Source: a candidate division TA06 bacterium SM23_40 (GTDB lineage: Bacteria; LJUI01; SM1-40). From it: a stretch of 64,000 nt of DNA. Position numbers and translations under genes: made by a program. The notes beneath the pieces were generated by a model. The model was not told the DNA's origin, did not search any database, and saw only the letters and a list, made by a program, of their open reading frames with translations. Shown one piece after another: positions 35,901 to 44,135 of the stretch (position 1 is its first letter; every line of letters begins with the position of its first letter). The DNA lies in NCBI GenBank assembly GCA_001303705.1, contig LJUI01000004.1, positions 1-64,000 on the forward strand. Reading direction: 5' to 3'.

Positions 35901-37199
35901 ATGAAGGTCGGAATCATCGGTTCAGGATATGTCGGATTGGTGACCGGCGCGTGTTTCGCTGAAATGGGAAACGATGTCATCTGCGTCGACAATGACGAGG
36001 CGAAGATCGACATGCTGAAGCGCGGCGAGATGCCGATCTATGAGCCTGGACTCGGCGATCTGGTAGCCCGCAACACAGCAGACGGCAGGCTCGCGTTCAC
36101 AACGTCGATAGAGGAGGCAGTTGACGCGTGCATGGTGCTCTTCATCGCCGTTGGCACACCATCAAAGGATGATGGCGAGGCAGATCTTTCTGCCGTCGAG
36201 GCAGTGTCCCGCAAGATCGCGGAGTGCATGAAGGAGTACCGTCTGGTCGTTGAGAAGAGTACGGTGCCGGTGCAGACCGGCGCCTGGATCAGGCGAACGC
36301 TCGAACGGTACAACCCGGACGGGGCTGAGTTCGACGTGGCGTCGAACCCGGAGTTCCTCCGAGAAGGATCGGCGATCGGAGACTTCATGCATCCGGACCG
36401 TGTTGTCATCGGGGTAGAATCGGAACAGGCTCGTACGATATTGCTCGATCTCTATGCGCCCCTCGAGTGTCTCATCGTGGTCACAGATATCGAGAGCGCC
36501 GAGATGATCAAGCACGCGAGTAATTCGTTTCTTGCCATGAAAATATCATTCGTGAATGCAGTGGCTAATATCTGTGAGAGGGCAGGGGCAGATGTCACTC
36601 AGGTTGCCGCTGGGATGGGATATGACCATCGCATCGGCAAGGAATTTCTGCGCGCCGGTGTTGGCTTCGGCGGTATCTGTTTTCCCAAGGACCTCCAGGC
36701 GTTTCGCAAGATAGCTGAGAGTTTCGGATATGATTTCGGGCTGCTCAAAGAGGTTGAGAAGATCAACGAAGAGATGAAGCGGCTGGCGGTGGAGAAGGTG
36801 CGAGAGGCGCTCTGGGTATTGAAGGGAAAGACGGTGGGGGTGCTGTGGCTGTCGTTCAAGCCGAATACCGATGACATGAGGCGGGCGCCTGCCGTCGACA
36901 TCATCAATTATCTCCTGGAGGAGGAGGCCACTGTACGGGTGTATGATCCCGTGGCGATGGATAGGGCGAAGACGATACTCAGTGATGTTACGTTCTGCAA
37001 AGATCCGTATGAGGTCTGCGCCGGCAGCGACGCGCTTCTCATTGTGACGGAGTGGGAGGAGTTTGCGAACCTCGATTACGCTCACGTGGCGAAGCTCATG
37101 CTTACCCCGATCCTGATAGACGGCAGGAATATGCTCGACCCCGACAACATGCGGGAACTCGGCTTCGTCTATCGGGGGATTGGCCGTGCGACTCGATGA
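35901..37199 (+). CDS. ugd: UDP-glucose 6-dehydrogenase
   Basis: 432 residues. The NAD-binding fold opens with KVGIIGSGYVGLVTGACFAEMG. Then come KSTVPVQTG, NPEFLREGSAIGDFMHPDRVVIG and the catalytic Cys260 in GVGFGGICFPKD. The C-terminal UDP-binding domain has LSFKPNTDDMRRAP. The enzyme oxidises UDP-glucose twice to UDP-glucuronate, a precursor for acidic glycans. Length and motifs match the short, single-domain Ugd/TuaD branch. GAGGTGATCC precedes the ATG. It is the first gene behind the 35721 promoter. UDP-GlcNAc 6-dehydrogenase (WbpA-like) is a less likely alternative that the sequence does not exclude. Confidence 0.92.
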   Translation: MKVGIIGSGYVGLVTGACFAEMGNDVICVDNDEAKIDMLKRGEMPIYEPGLGDLVARNTADGRLAFTTSIEEAVDACMVLFIAVGTPSKDDGEADLSAVEAVSRKIAECMKEYRLVVEKSTVPVQTGAWIRRTLERYNPDGAEFDVASNPEFLREGSAIGDFMHPDRVVIGVESEQARTILLDLYAPLECLIVVTDIESAEMIKHASNSFLAMKISFVNAVANICERAGADVTQVAAGMGYDHRIGKEFLRAGVGFGGICFPKDLQAFRKIAESFGYDFGLLKEVEKINEEMKRLAVEKVREALWVLKGKTVGVLWLSFKPNTDDMRRAPAVDIINYLLEEEATVRVYDPVAMDRAKTILSDVTFCKDPYEVCAGSDALLIVTEWEEFANLDYAHVAKLMLTPILIDGRNMLDPDNMRELGFVYRGIGRATR

Positions 37200-37274
37200 C
37201 TGCCTCACAGGCTCTCTTGCCGCGCGAGGCGACATCATGGGGCTCAATGAACGTGAGGAGGTATTGGAGATCGG

Positions 37275-39149
37275 ATGGGCCGGCGCAGGAAACGTGCAGC
37301 AGAAGAATCGAAGACGAAAGGCAACAGTAGATCCAGGAAGAAGCAGCGCCCTGCGGTCGGGGCCGCCCCTCAGCGAAGGGCTACCGATGCGGGAGGGAAG
37401 GTGCAGGGTGATACTGCTTCCGAGACGGCTGCTGCCAGAGTCGCTCCGGAAGAAGGGCATCGGGACGAACGCGAAGAGAGAGCGGTCTCTCTCGATGAGA
37501 GGGCCGAATCTGGGTACGAGAGCAGGCTGTGGCTCACGTCGGCGGCCAGGAAGGCACCTCTCATCACACTCGTGGTGATCCTGCTCCTTGCAGGCCTCTT
37601 CGGCGCTCTCCTCTTCGATCCGAAGCCGAGTGTCGGCGGCGACAATGCCCATTATCTTCTCCTGGCGAAAGCCCTGGCTACCGGTAGAGGCTATCGATCG
37701 ATCGAATCGCCGGGAGACCCACCTCATACCCATTTCCCATTCGGCTACCCCATGCTGTTGACCCCGCTCGTTCGTCTCATTCCGGGGAGCATTCTCCCGC
37801 CGAAGATGTTGTCCCTGGTGCTGTTCGTAGGGTCGCTTCTTCTCCTGTACCCACTCCTGACGCCGCGGATCGGATATGGCCTCACTCTGAGCGTACTTGC
37901 CTTGCTCGCCATCAGCCCCATTATGCTCGAATTCTCGCACTGGGCCCTGTCGGAAATCCCCTTTCTCTTCTTCACGATTCTGTCGATGATACTCTTCAGC
38001 GCTGCAGAGAGGGGGGGGAGAAGGTCGTGGTGGTGGTTTGCCTTGGGATCACTGTGTCTGGTGTGGACATTCTACATCAGAACAGTCGGCATTGCTCTGG
38101 TGATCGCGGTGCTAGTCCGTCTCGCGTGGAGACGGTCGTTCAAGAGGGCTGCGCTGCTTCTGATCATAGTGGTCTTGCTGGCAGCACCCTGGATGATCCG
38201 CAACGCGATACTGCCATCGGATGTAGGTGATCCGGCGACCGCGAGCTACATCTCTCAGGCGATGATGGTGAGCGCGTTCGATCCGGAGGCGGGAACACTT
38301 ACGGCACGTGAGTACCTGGTGCGGGTGTTCCGCATCGTCAGCGCCTACTGCAATCGTGTACTGCCCAAAGTCATCCTGCCGCCTCTCTGGGCGAGCGAAT
38401 CGCTCTTTGAGCTCCCTCAGATCGCAAAAGCATTCGTATGGCCCCTCATCCTGGGCCTCACACTGTTGGGACTGTTCCTGCAGCTGAGGAGAAGGCCCGC
38501 TCTGTTCGACATCTATGTCATTGCTTACCTCCTGGTTCTCTGGGGGTGGGCGAACAAGAATATAGCCGCGGGGCCACGGTATCTGTTGCCCGTGCTCCCG
38601 TTCCTCTTTGTCTACTTTCTCGAGGGATGTGACCGGGTACTCAAATGGTCGGTTCCTCAGCGAAGCACACTGCTTCCCCTCGTCCTCGTTTGTGTTCTTC
38701 TAGTAACAGGTACTTGGGTTCTTCTTCCTCCCGTGTCATCGAACCTTGCCGACCTATCGGCGTATATAGCCGGTGATCCCTTTGCCGGATATTCCGACTC
38801 ATGGGCCAATTTCTTCTCAGTAGCGCTCTTTGCCTACGACAAGATACCTCGTGATGCCATCATCATGACGCGCAAGCCCGCACTCTTCTATCTCTACTCG
38901 CATCGGAAATCGGTGATCTATCCCTATACTCGGGATGAAGAGAAACTATATGAGGCGTTAGCCGAAAACAACGTTGACTTCGTCCTGGTGGATGCGTTCC
39001 GCTGGACGAAGACGACACAGAGGTACCTCATCCCTGCCATACTGGCAAGGGTCGATCGGTTCAGAGTCATCTGCGTTACGATCCCGCCGAAGACCTATCT
39101 GCTCCAGGTACTTGGTGATCCACGAGAGTGGTCAGGAGGAGAAGAGTGA
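37275..39149 (+). CDS. GT-C-type membrane glycosyltransferase (GT39/ArnT/PMT-like)
   Basis: 624 residues. A very basic and polar N-terminus (about 1-90) precedes about eleven membrane helices. The first extracytoplasmic loop has GGDNAHYLLLAKALATGRGY and PFGYPMLLTPL, the acidic-residue loop typical of GT-C enzymes that use polyprenyl-phosphate sugars. A soluble C-terminal part starts near 520 (YDKIPRDAIIMTRKPALFYLY). It probably moves a sugar from a lipid-phosphate carrier to a glycan, lipid or protein on the outer face of the inner membrane. It overlaps the next GT2 gene by a GTGA. Confidence 0.85.
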   Translation: MGRRRKRAAEESKTKGNSRSRKKQRPAVGAAPQRRATDAGGKVQGDTASETAAARVAPEEGHRDEREERAVSLDERAESGYESRLWLTSAARKAPLITLVVILLLAGLFGALLFDPKPSVGGDNAHYLLLAKALATGRGYRSIESPGDPPHTHFPFGYPMLLTPLVRLIPGSILPPKMLSLVLFVGSLLLLYPLLTPRIGYGLTLSVLALLAISPIMLEFSHWALSEIPFLFFTILSMILFSAAERGGRRSWWWFALGSLCLVWTFYIRTVGIALVIAVLVRLAWRRSFKRAALLLIIVVLLAAPWMIRNAILPSDVGDPATASYISQAMMVSAFDPEAGTLTAREYLVRVFRIVSAYCNRVLPKVILPPLWASESLFELPQIAKAFVWPLILGLTLLGLFLQLRRRPALFDIYVIAYLLVLWGWANKNIAAGPRYLLPVLPFLFVYFLEGCDRVLKWSVPQRSTLLPLVLVCVLLVTGTWVLLPPVSSNLADLSAYIAGDPFAGYSDSWANFFSVALFAYDKIPRDAIIMTRKPALFYLYSHRKSVIYPYTRDEEKLYEALAENNVDFVLVDAFRWTKTTQRYLIPAILARVDRFRVICVTIPPKTYLLQVLGDPREWSGGEE

Positions 39150-40042
39150 GAGAGTCCACTGGGACTAGTGGAGAGAGAAAGCCACTCGTGAGCGTCGTCA
39201 TCCCGGCGTTCAACGAGGAAGAAGCCATCGCCGATGAACTGAGAGAGATTACGACGGTGATGGACCGATCGGAATATCAGTATGAATTGATCGTGATCGA
39301 TGATGGTTCGACAGACCGCACCGGCGAGATCGCGAAGGCCTCCGGCGCTACGGTGATCCGGCATCCGGTTAATAAGGGCAGCGGTGCATCTCGCCGTACG
39401 GGGATTCATAACTCGCAGGGAGAGATTATCGTGATGGCCGATGCTGACGGCACGTACCCCTGCTATCAGATTCCCGAACTTCTCAAGTGGCTCCCGGAGT
39501 ACGACCAGGTGGTGGGGGCGAGACACACGGAAGAGGGCACGTTGAAGCTATTGCGAATGCCGACCAAGTGGTTCATTCGCCACCTGGCCTGCTTTTTGAG
39601 CGGGAAAGAGATACCCGACCTCAATTCGGGGTTGCGAGCTTTCAAGCGTGATGTGATGCTCAAGTTCGTCGACTTCATACCGGACGGATTCTCCTGCGTT
39701 ACGACTATGACCCTTTCTTTCTTGACAAACGGGTATACCATCAAGTACGTGCCGATCGAATACTTTCGACGGGTGGGAAAGTCGAAGTTCCATCCCGTTC
39801 GAGATACCTACAATTATATGCTGCTCGTAGTGCGCATGATCATGTACTACAATCCGCTTAAAATCTTTGTTCCCGTCGGGATGGCGATCTTGGTTGCCGG
39901 TCTCGCCAAGGCAGTGCGCGATATGATTGTCTACTACTTCAAGGTGACAGGGTCTGCGATCGTGGCGATCAGTGTTGGCGTCCAGATCATCGTGGTCGGC
40001 CTTCTGGCCGATCTGATTGTGAAGCGGGTCGGGAAGACGTAA
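39146..40042 (+). CDS. Glycosyltransferase family 2 (polyprenyl-phosphate sugar synthase-like)
   Basis: 298 residues from GTG 39146, which has AGGAGG six bases upstream and overlaps the preceding stop. The GT-A domain has VVIPAFNEEEAIADELREI, IDDGSTDRTGEIAKASG, a KGSGASRRTGIH loop and MADADGTYP in place of the usual DxD. Two C-terminal membrane helices follow (ILVAGLAKAVRDMIVYY region and VGVQIIVVGLLADLIV). It looks like a lipid-carrier glycosyltransferase. An AglD-type membrane protein gene follows 51 bases later. Confidence 0.9.
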   Translation: MRESTGTSGERKPLVSVVIPAFNEEEAIADELREITTVMDRSEYQYELIVIDDGSTDRTGEIAKASGATVIRHPVNKGSGASRRTGIHNSQGEIIVMADADGTYPCYQIPELLKWLPEYDQVVGARHTEEGTLKLLRMPTKWFIRHLACFLSGKEIPDLNSGLRAFKRDVMLKFVDFIPDGFSCVTTMTLSFLTNGYTIKYVPIEYFRRVGKSKFHPVRDTYNYMLLVVRMIMYYNPLKIFVPVGMAILVAGLAKAVRDMIVYYFKVTGSAIVAISVGVQIIVVGLLADLIVKRVGKT

Positions 40043-40093
40043 TTGCTCCGAGCGGAAACCGGATTTCGAGCGGCTCTGTCTACCTGAGAGCGG

Positions 40094-41119
40094 ATGACAA
40101 CCGGAGAGCTTGTGGTGGAGGCCGATATAGTACCAACGAAGGGGTATCGCGGGCTTCGGCATCGTCTAGTGATCTTCGCCTCGGCCCTGGTTGGTGTCGG
40201 CCTGATTGTTGTGCTGTTGTCCTTCATCGATCCGAGAACGATCATAATGCTCTGCTCGCAGCTCGACCCACGCTGGGGGCTCGCGGGCGCGCTATGCTAC
40301 GGTGCGACCTATCTCTTCCGTGCTGCTCGTTTTCAGGTTCTGCTTGCGGAACGTCGCACCGCGATCGGGCGTATGTATTCGGTAGCCTGCGTCCACGGGA
40401 TGCTCAATCACCTCTTGCCGATGCGGTTCGGGGAGGTCTCGTATCTCTATCTCGTGAGGAGAGCCTTCGGCGTGAGTCTAGGAGAGGCGGCTGTTTCCCT
40501 CCTGGTGGCACGGCTGTTCGATTACATGGTCGTATCGACCATCTTCATGATCGCCGCCGTGCGGGTTCTCCCCGAACTTCCCGGTGGCGTGGGCTGGTAC
40601 CTGGTAGGTGCCGCAGCACTCGCGGCTCTCGCAGTGCTGGGGCTGATCCTGGCCGTGCGCTTGAGCCACCGGCTACAGACGTGGGGAGCGAGAATCAGGC
40701 AGGAGAGGCGTCGTGGCGTTCTGAGCTGGGTCGGTCAGAAGCTCGACGAGGTCGCGAGGGCATTTGACTCCGCCTCGCGTGCCCGGGTCTACATGCGGGT
40801 GCTAGGACTGTCAGTACTCGTCTGGGGCGGCGTCTTTGGCACGTTCTACTGCCTGTTGCGTGGGTTGGGATTTGGTGTGAGCCCGTGGCTCGCGATCGTC
40901 GGAGGAACCTTTGCCGTCCTTACAAGCGTGCTTCCGTTGAGTGGTGTCGGGAGCTTCGGCACACTGGAGGCCGGCTGGACCGCTGGTTTTCTGTTGATCG
41001 GATTTGAGAGAGAGCAGGCGATCGCGAGCGGGTTTGCGGTGCATCTCCTCTTGTTCGCAATGGTTATTCTTCTCGGCCTTGTTGGTGCGGCTGCGATTGC
41101 CGTGGGTCGAAAACGATGA
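40094..41119 (+). CDS. LPG-synthase/AglD-type transmembrane protein (UPF0104), copy 2
   Basis: 341 residues with about eight membrane helices. Family signatures are HGMLNHLLPMRFGEVSYLYL and LPLSGVGSFGTLEAGWTAGF. The region after helix four is basic (RRGVLSWVGQKLDEVARAF). As with copy 1 there is no soluble catalytic domain. It sits between a GT2 and a GT4 gene, and its stop overlaps the GT4 start (ATGA). Its role is inferred from context: handling of lipid-linked glycan intermediates. Confidence 0.87.
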   Translation: MTTGELVVEADIVPTKGYRGLRHRLVIFASALVGVGLIVVLLSFIDPRTIIMLCSQLDPRWGLAGALCYGATYLFRAARFQVLLAERRTAIGRMYSVACVHGMLNHLLPMRFGEVSYLYLVRRAFGVSLGEAAVSLLVARLFDYMVVSTIFMIAAVRVLPELPGGVGWYLVGAAALAALAVLGLILAVRLSHRLQTWGARIRQERRRGVLSWVGQKLDEVARAFDSASRARVYMRVLGLSVLVWGGVFGTFYCLLRGLGFGVSPWLAIVGGTFAVLTSVLPLSGVGSFGTLEAGWTAGFLLIGFEREQAIASGFAVHLLLFAMVILLGLVGAAAIAVGRKR

Positions 41120-42321
41120 AGGTGTTGTTTATCGTCACCGCTTTTCAGCGCCATGAAAAAGACGTCATCACTCCCTGGCTTCTCGAGACGATCAAGAGTC
41201 TCGGCGATCTCGGTATCGAGGTCACGGTGTTTGCTCCCTCATACCGTGGGCTCGCCGATCACACCATTAAAGGTATCCCTGTCAAGCGGTTCCGCTACTT
41301 CTTCCGTCGATGGGAGAACCTGACCCACGAAGAGACGACGCCCGACCGCCTGAAACGCGGTCTCTTTTACAAGGGACTGGTGGCATTCTATGTCCTGGGC
41401 GGTATGATTGGCATTATGCGACTCTGCGCCCGCGAACGGTACGACATTATTCATGTCCACTGGCCCTTCCCTCATGCGCTCTTCGGCTATCTGGGGCGTT
41501 GGATGTGCGGAGGACGACTTGTCTGCACGTTCTACGGGGTAGAGCTCCAGTGGGTGCTCAACAAGATGCCGGCGTTTCGCCCATTTCTCAAATGGGCGGC
41601 ACGGGTTTCGGATGAGGTTGTCGCTATCTCGAGCTACACGGCAGCGATGCTCCGCAACGTGGAAGATGTTCCGATTCGCGTCATTCCGTACGGCATCTCA
41701 GTCCGGGAGTTATCACCGCCTGTCAGACGGTCTTCCGGACCGGCGACGATCCTGTTTGTGGGGAGACTGGTAGAGCGGAAGGGTGTGGCCTTTCTGATAG
41801 ATGCGTTCCAGAACCTGTGCAGGTCGTCCGATGTTCGGTTGGTGATAGTGGGAGATGGGCCGGAGAGACGGGCTCTTGAACAGAGAGCTCGTTCGAGGGG
41901 CATAGAAGGGGAGGTCCGGTTTGTCGGCCAGGTGGAAGCGGATCGACTCAAAGAGTGGTACAGGGCCTCTGATATCTTTGTGCTCCCCGCAGTCTTCGAT
42001 TCGAAGGGAGATACCGAAGGGTTGGGAGTGGTGCTTCTTGAGGCGTTGAGCCACGGGAAGGCGGTAATCGCCAGTCGCGTCGGCGGTATCGTAGACATAG
42101 TAGAAGACGGCAAGACGGGTCTTCTCGTCGAGGAGAAGGACGCGACGGCACTTGCGCGTGCGATTGAGCGCCTTCTCTCCGATCATGAGCTGTATCGCCA
42201 TATCGTCGAGGAGGGACAGAAGAGAGTCCGAGAGAGATTTCTCATCGGAGCTGTTGCCGGGCGGCTGGCGGAGACCTACGGGGCGCGAACGACAGCCCGT
42301 ACTCCGGAATCGACGGATTAG
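41116..42321 (+). CDS. Glycosyltransferase family 4 (GT-B fold)
   Basis: 401 residues. The N-terminal domain begins KVLFIVTAFQRHEKDVITPWLLE with HVHWPFPHALFGYL. The donor domain has ILFVGRLVERKGVAFLIDAF, LVIVGDGPERRALE and the E-x7-E region SKGDTEGLGVVLLEALSHGKAVIAS. It is a retaining nucleotide-sugar transferase of unknown specificity, probably acting on the cytoplasmic face. It overlaps the upstream membrane-protein gene by 4 bases, and a methyltransferase gene begins 5 bases after its stop. Confidence 0.93.
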   Translation: MKVLFIVTAFQRHEKDVITPWLLETIKSLGDLGIEVTVFAPSYRGLADHTIKGIPVKRFRYFFRRWENLTHEETTPDRLKRGLFYKGLVAFYVLGGMIGIMRLCARERYDIIHVHWPFPHALFGYLGRWMCGGRLVCTFYGVELQWVLNKMPAFRPFLKWAARVSDEVVAISSYTAAMLRNVEDVPIRVIPYGISVRELSPPVRRSSGPATILFVGRLVERKGVAFLIDAFQNLCRSSDVRLVIVGDGPERRALEQRARSRGIEGEVRFVGQVEADRLKEWYRASDIFVLPAVFDSKGDTEGLGVVLLEALSHGKAVIASRVGGIVDIVEDGKTGLLVEEKDATALARAIERLLSDHELYRHIVEEGQKRVRERFLIGAVAGRLAETYGARTTARTPESTD

Positions 42322-42325
42322 AATA

Positions 42326-43078
42326 ATGCGTGACTACTATCGTCAGGTTTCCGCATCAACGAGGTACCGCGATTCGCGCCGAAAGAAGGCGAAACTGATA
42401 GCGGACGTAATCGGGGAATTACTTGACGACGCGCAGATGATTATCGATCTGGGGTCGGGAACAGGCCTCATCAAGCAGTACCTCAGTCAGAAGATCAAGA
42501 AGCCGATTCTGGGCATAGAGGTGGACCCGGATTTCATAGTGCAGAAGGAAGATACCGCTATTGGAACGGTGACCGAACTTCCCGTGAAGGACAATTCCGT
42601 AGATCTTGTCCTCTGCAACCATCTCTATGAGCACGTGCAGGACCGGTCGGCGCTGTTCTCAGAGATGCGGAGGGTACTCGCCCCGTCGGGAAGGATCTAT
42701 TTGACGGTCGGGAACAGGTTCCAGCTCATGGAGCCACACTACCGCCTGCCGTTTCTCAGTTGGTGTCCTGTATGGCTTGCGAACACCTATCTGCGGGTAA
42801 CCAGACGGGGGAGTGACTACCGTGATATACACTTTCCCACGTATGGCGAGCTGGTTCGTGCCGTGCGTGCTCAGTGTCTTGAGGCCGACGATATTACGTT
42901 CGATGTGCTCTTCCGTCGCAGGCGTCTGATGAGCACACCGCTGAGGAGAGTCCTGTTGTGGGTGCTGCTCCGCCTTCCTGACAGGCTGCGGCGCGTGCTC
43001 CTGAGATGGCTGACACCTCAGTGGTTCTTGCTGCTCCATCATCAGCAGGCTGGCCGAACCATGTGGCACGGATCGTGA
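42326..43078 (+). CDS. Class I SAM-dependent methyltransferase
   Basis: 250 residues from ATG 42326; a longer in-frame reading would overlap the GT4 gene. Motif I is MIIDLGSGTGLIKQYLS, the acidic residue is in GIEVDPDF, and the post-I region VKDNSVDLVLCNHLYEHVQD matches Methyltransf_11/UbiE-like enzymes. The C-terminal ~80 residues are basic and partly hydrophobic (LMSTPLRRVLLWVLLRLPDRLRR), which could bind the membrane. In this context it may methylate a sugar or a lipid-linked intermediate. The substrate is unknown. Confidence 0.88.
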   Translation: MRDYYRQVSASTRYRDSRRKKAKLIADVIGELLDDAQMIIDLGSGTGLIKQYLSQKIKKPILGIEVDPDFIVQKEDTAIGTVTELPVKDNSVDLVLCNHLYEHVQDRSALFSEMRRVLAPSGRIYLTVGNRFQLMEPHYRLPFLSWCPVWLANTYLRVTRRGSDYRDIHFPTYGELVRAVRAQCLEADDITFDVLFRRRRLMSTPLRRVLLWVLLRLPDRLRRVLLRWLTPQWFLLLHHQQAGRTMWHGS

Positions 43079-44016
43079 GGATGTTCTCTACCGGATCATC
43101 TGCGCGCTTGCGCGAAAGAGCTGAACGTCGTGTGTCGTGGAGGAGGATCGCCCAGGTACTCCTCGTTTCAGCTGCGGTTATCTATATCGTTCAGCGCATC
43201 ATCGCGGACGCGTCGAAGCTGCTGGAATTCGACTGGCGACTGAAGCTGGGATCTCTGGCAGTCTCCTATCTGCTGCTCTTTGCCGCGTTCTCAGGCTATC
43301 CCGTTGTCTGGTGGCTACTATTGAGGGGGATGGGAGAGAGGCTCCCGCTCGGTAAGGCTTTTCGGATCTGGTATGTGTCCAATCTCGGGAGATACGTACC
43401 CGGTAAGATCTGGCAGATAGTGGGCCGTGTGGAGTTGGCGAAGGATCTGGGTGTGGCTCGATCTACCAGTGCGGCCAGTGTCGTCTACGAGACAGGATTG
43501 ATCATTACGAGCGGCATCATTGTGTTTGGAGTTGCCACGGTAGCCTCCAGAGATGCTACACCCTTCTCGTCGGTCTGGCCGATCTTTCTCGTATTGCCCT
43601 TTGGCATAGTCCTGGCCCATCCGCGAGTCCTCTCCGCCGTGACGAATGTAGTTTTGAGGAAGGTGCGCAAGCCGGAGATAACGTTAGACGTGGGCCTGCG
43701 ATGGGCGGCCTCTGTCTTGGCGCTGTACGGGATATTGTGGATCATCCAGGGAGCGGGCTTTTTCTTTCTTGTCCGGTCGTTGACGGCGGTGTCTTTTCGC
43801 TGGTTGCCACAGCTCGTGGGCGTATTTGCTGCAGCATGGATTGCCGGGTTTCTCAGTTTCATCACGCCCGGTGGTCTGGGGGTGAGGGAAGGTGTCATGA
43901 CTTTTCTTCTCAGCCTGTACCTACCGCCATCGATCAGTGCTGTCGTTTCCATACTGTCGCGCATCTGGATTACTGTAGGCGAGGTTGTCTGCGCTCTTGT
44001 GTCGTCGAAAGCGTAG
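43075..44016 (+). CDS. LPG-synthase/AglD-type transmembrane protein (UPF0104), copy 3
   Basis: About 313 residues with around eight helices. Family features are FRIWYVSNLGRYVPGKIWQIVGRV and FITPGGLGVREGVMTFLLSLYL. The start could be the GTG at 43075, overlapping the preceding stop as GTGA, or the ATG at 43081; neither has a clear ribosome-binding site. It differs considerably from copies 1 and 2, so it is not a recent duplicate. It precedes a large YfhO-like gene. Confidence 0.85.
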   Translation: MRMFSTGSSARLRERAERRVSWRRIAQVLLVSAAVIYIVQRIIADASKLLEFDWRLKLGSLAVSYLLLFAAFSGYPVVWWLLLRGMGERLPLGKAFRIWYVSNLGRYVPGKIWQIVGRVELAKDLGVARSTSAASVVYETGLIITSGIIVFGVATVASRDATPFSSVWPIFLVLPFGIVLAHPRVLSAVTNVVLRKVRKPEITLDVGLRWAASVLALYGILWIIQGAGFFFLVRSLTAVSFRWLPQLVGVFAAAWIAGFLSFITPGGLGVREGVMTFLLSLYLPPSISAVVSILSRIWITVGEVVCALVSSKA

Positions 44017-44135
44017 AGAGGATGACCGTCGAGTGGGACGGGCGTCCTTGGGGCGGATCCTGGGATAAATGAGCGCTCTGTGCGGTAGGAGTGTACAGTG
44101 GAAGAATCGTTCAGAATGGCCGGAGGGTCTGGGGA

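Noticed and set aside
36546-37940. 464-codon minus-strand open frame over ugd and the GT-C gene
   Set aside because: Shadow of two well-supported genes, no recognisable domain.
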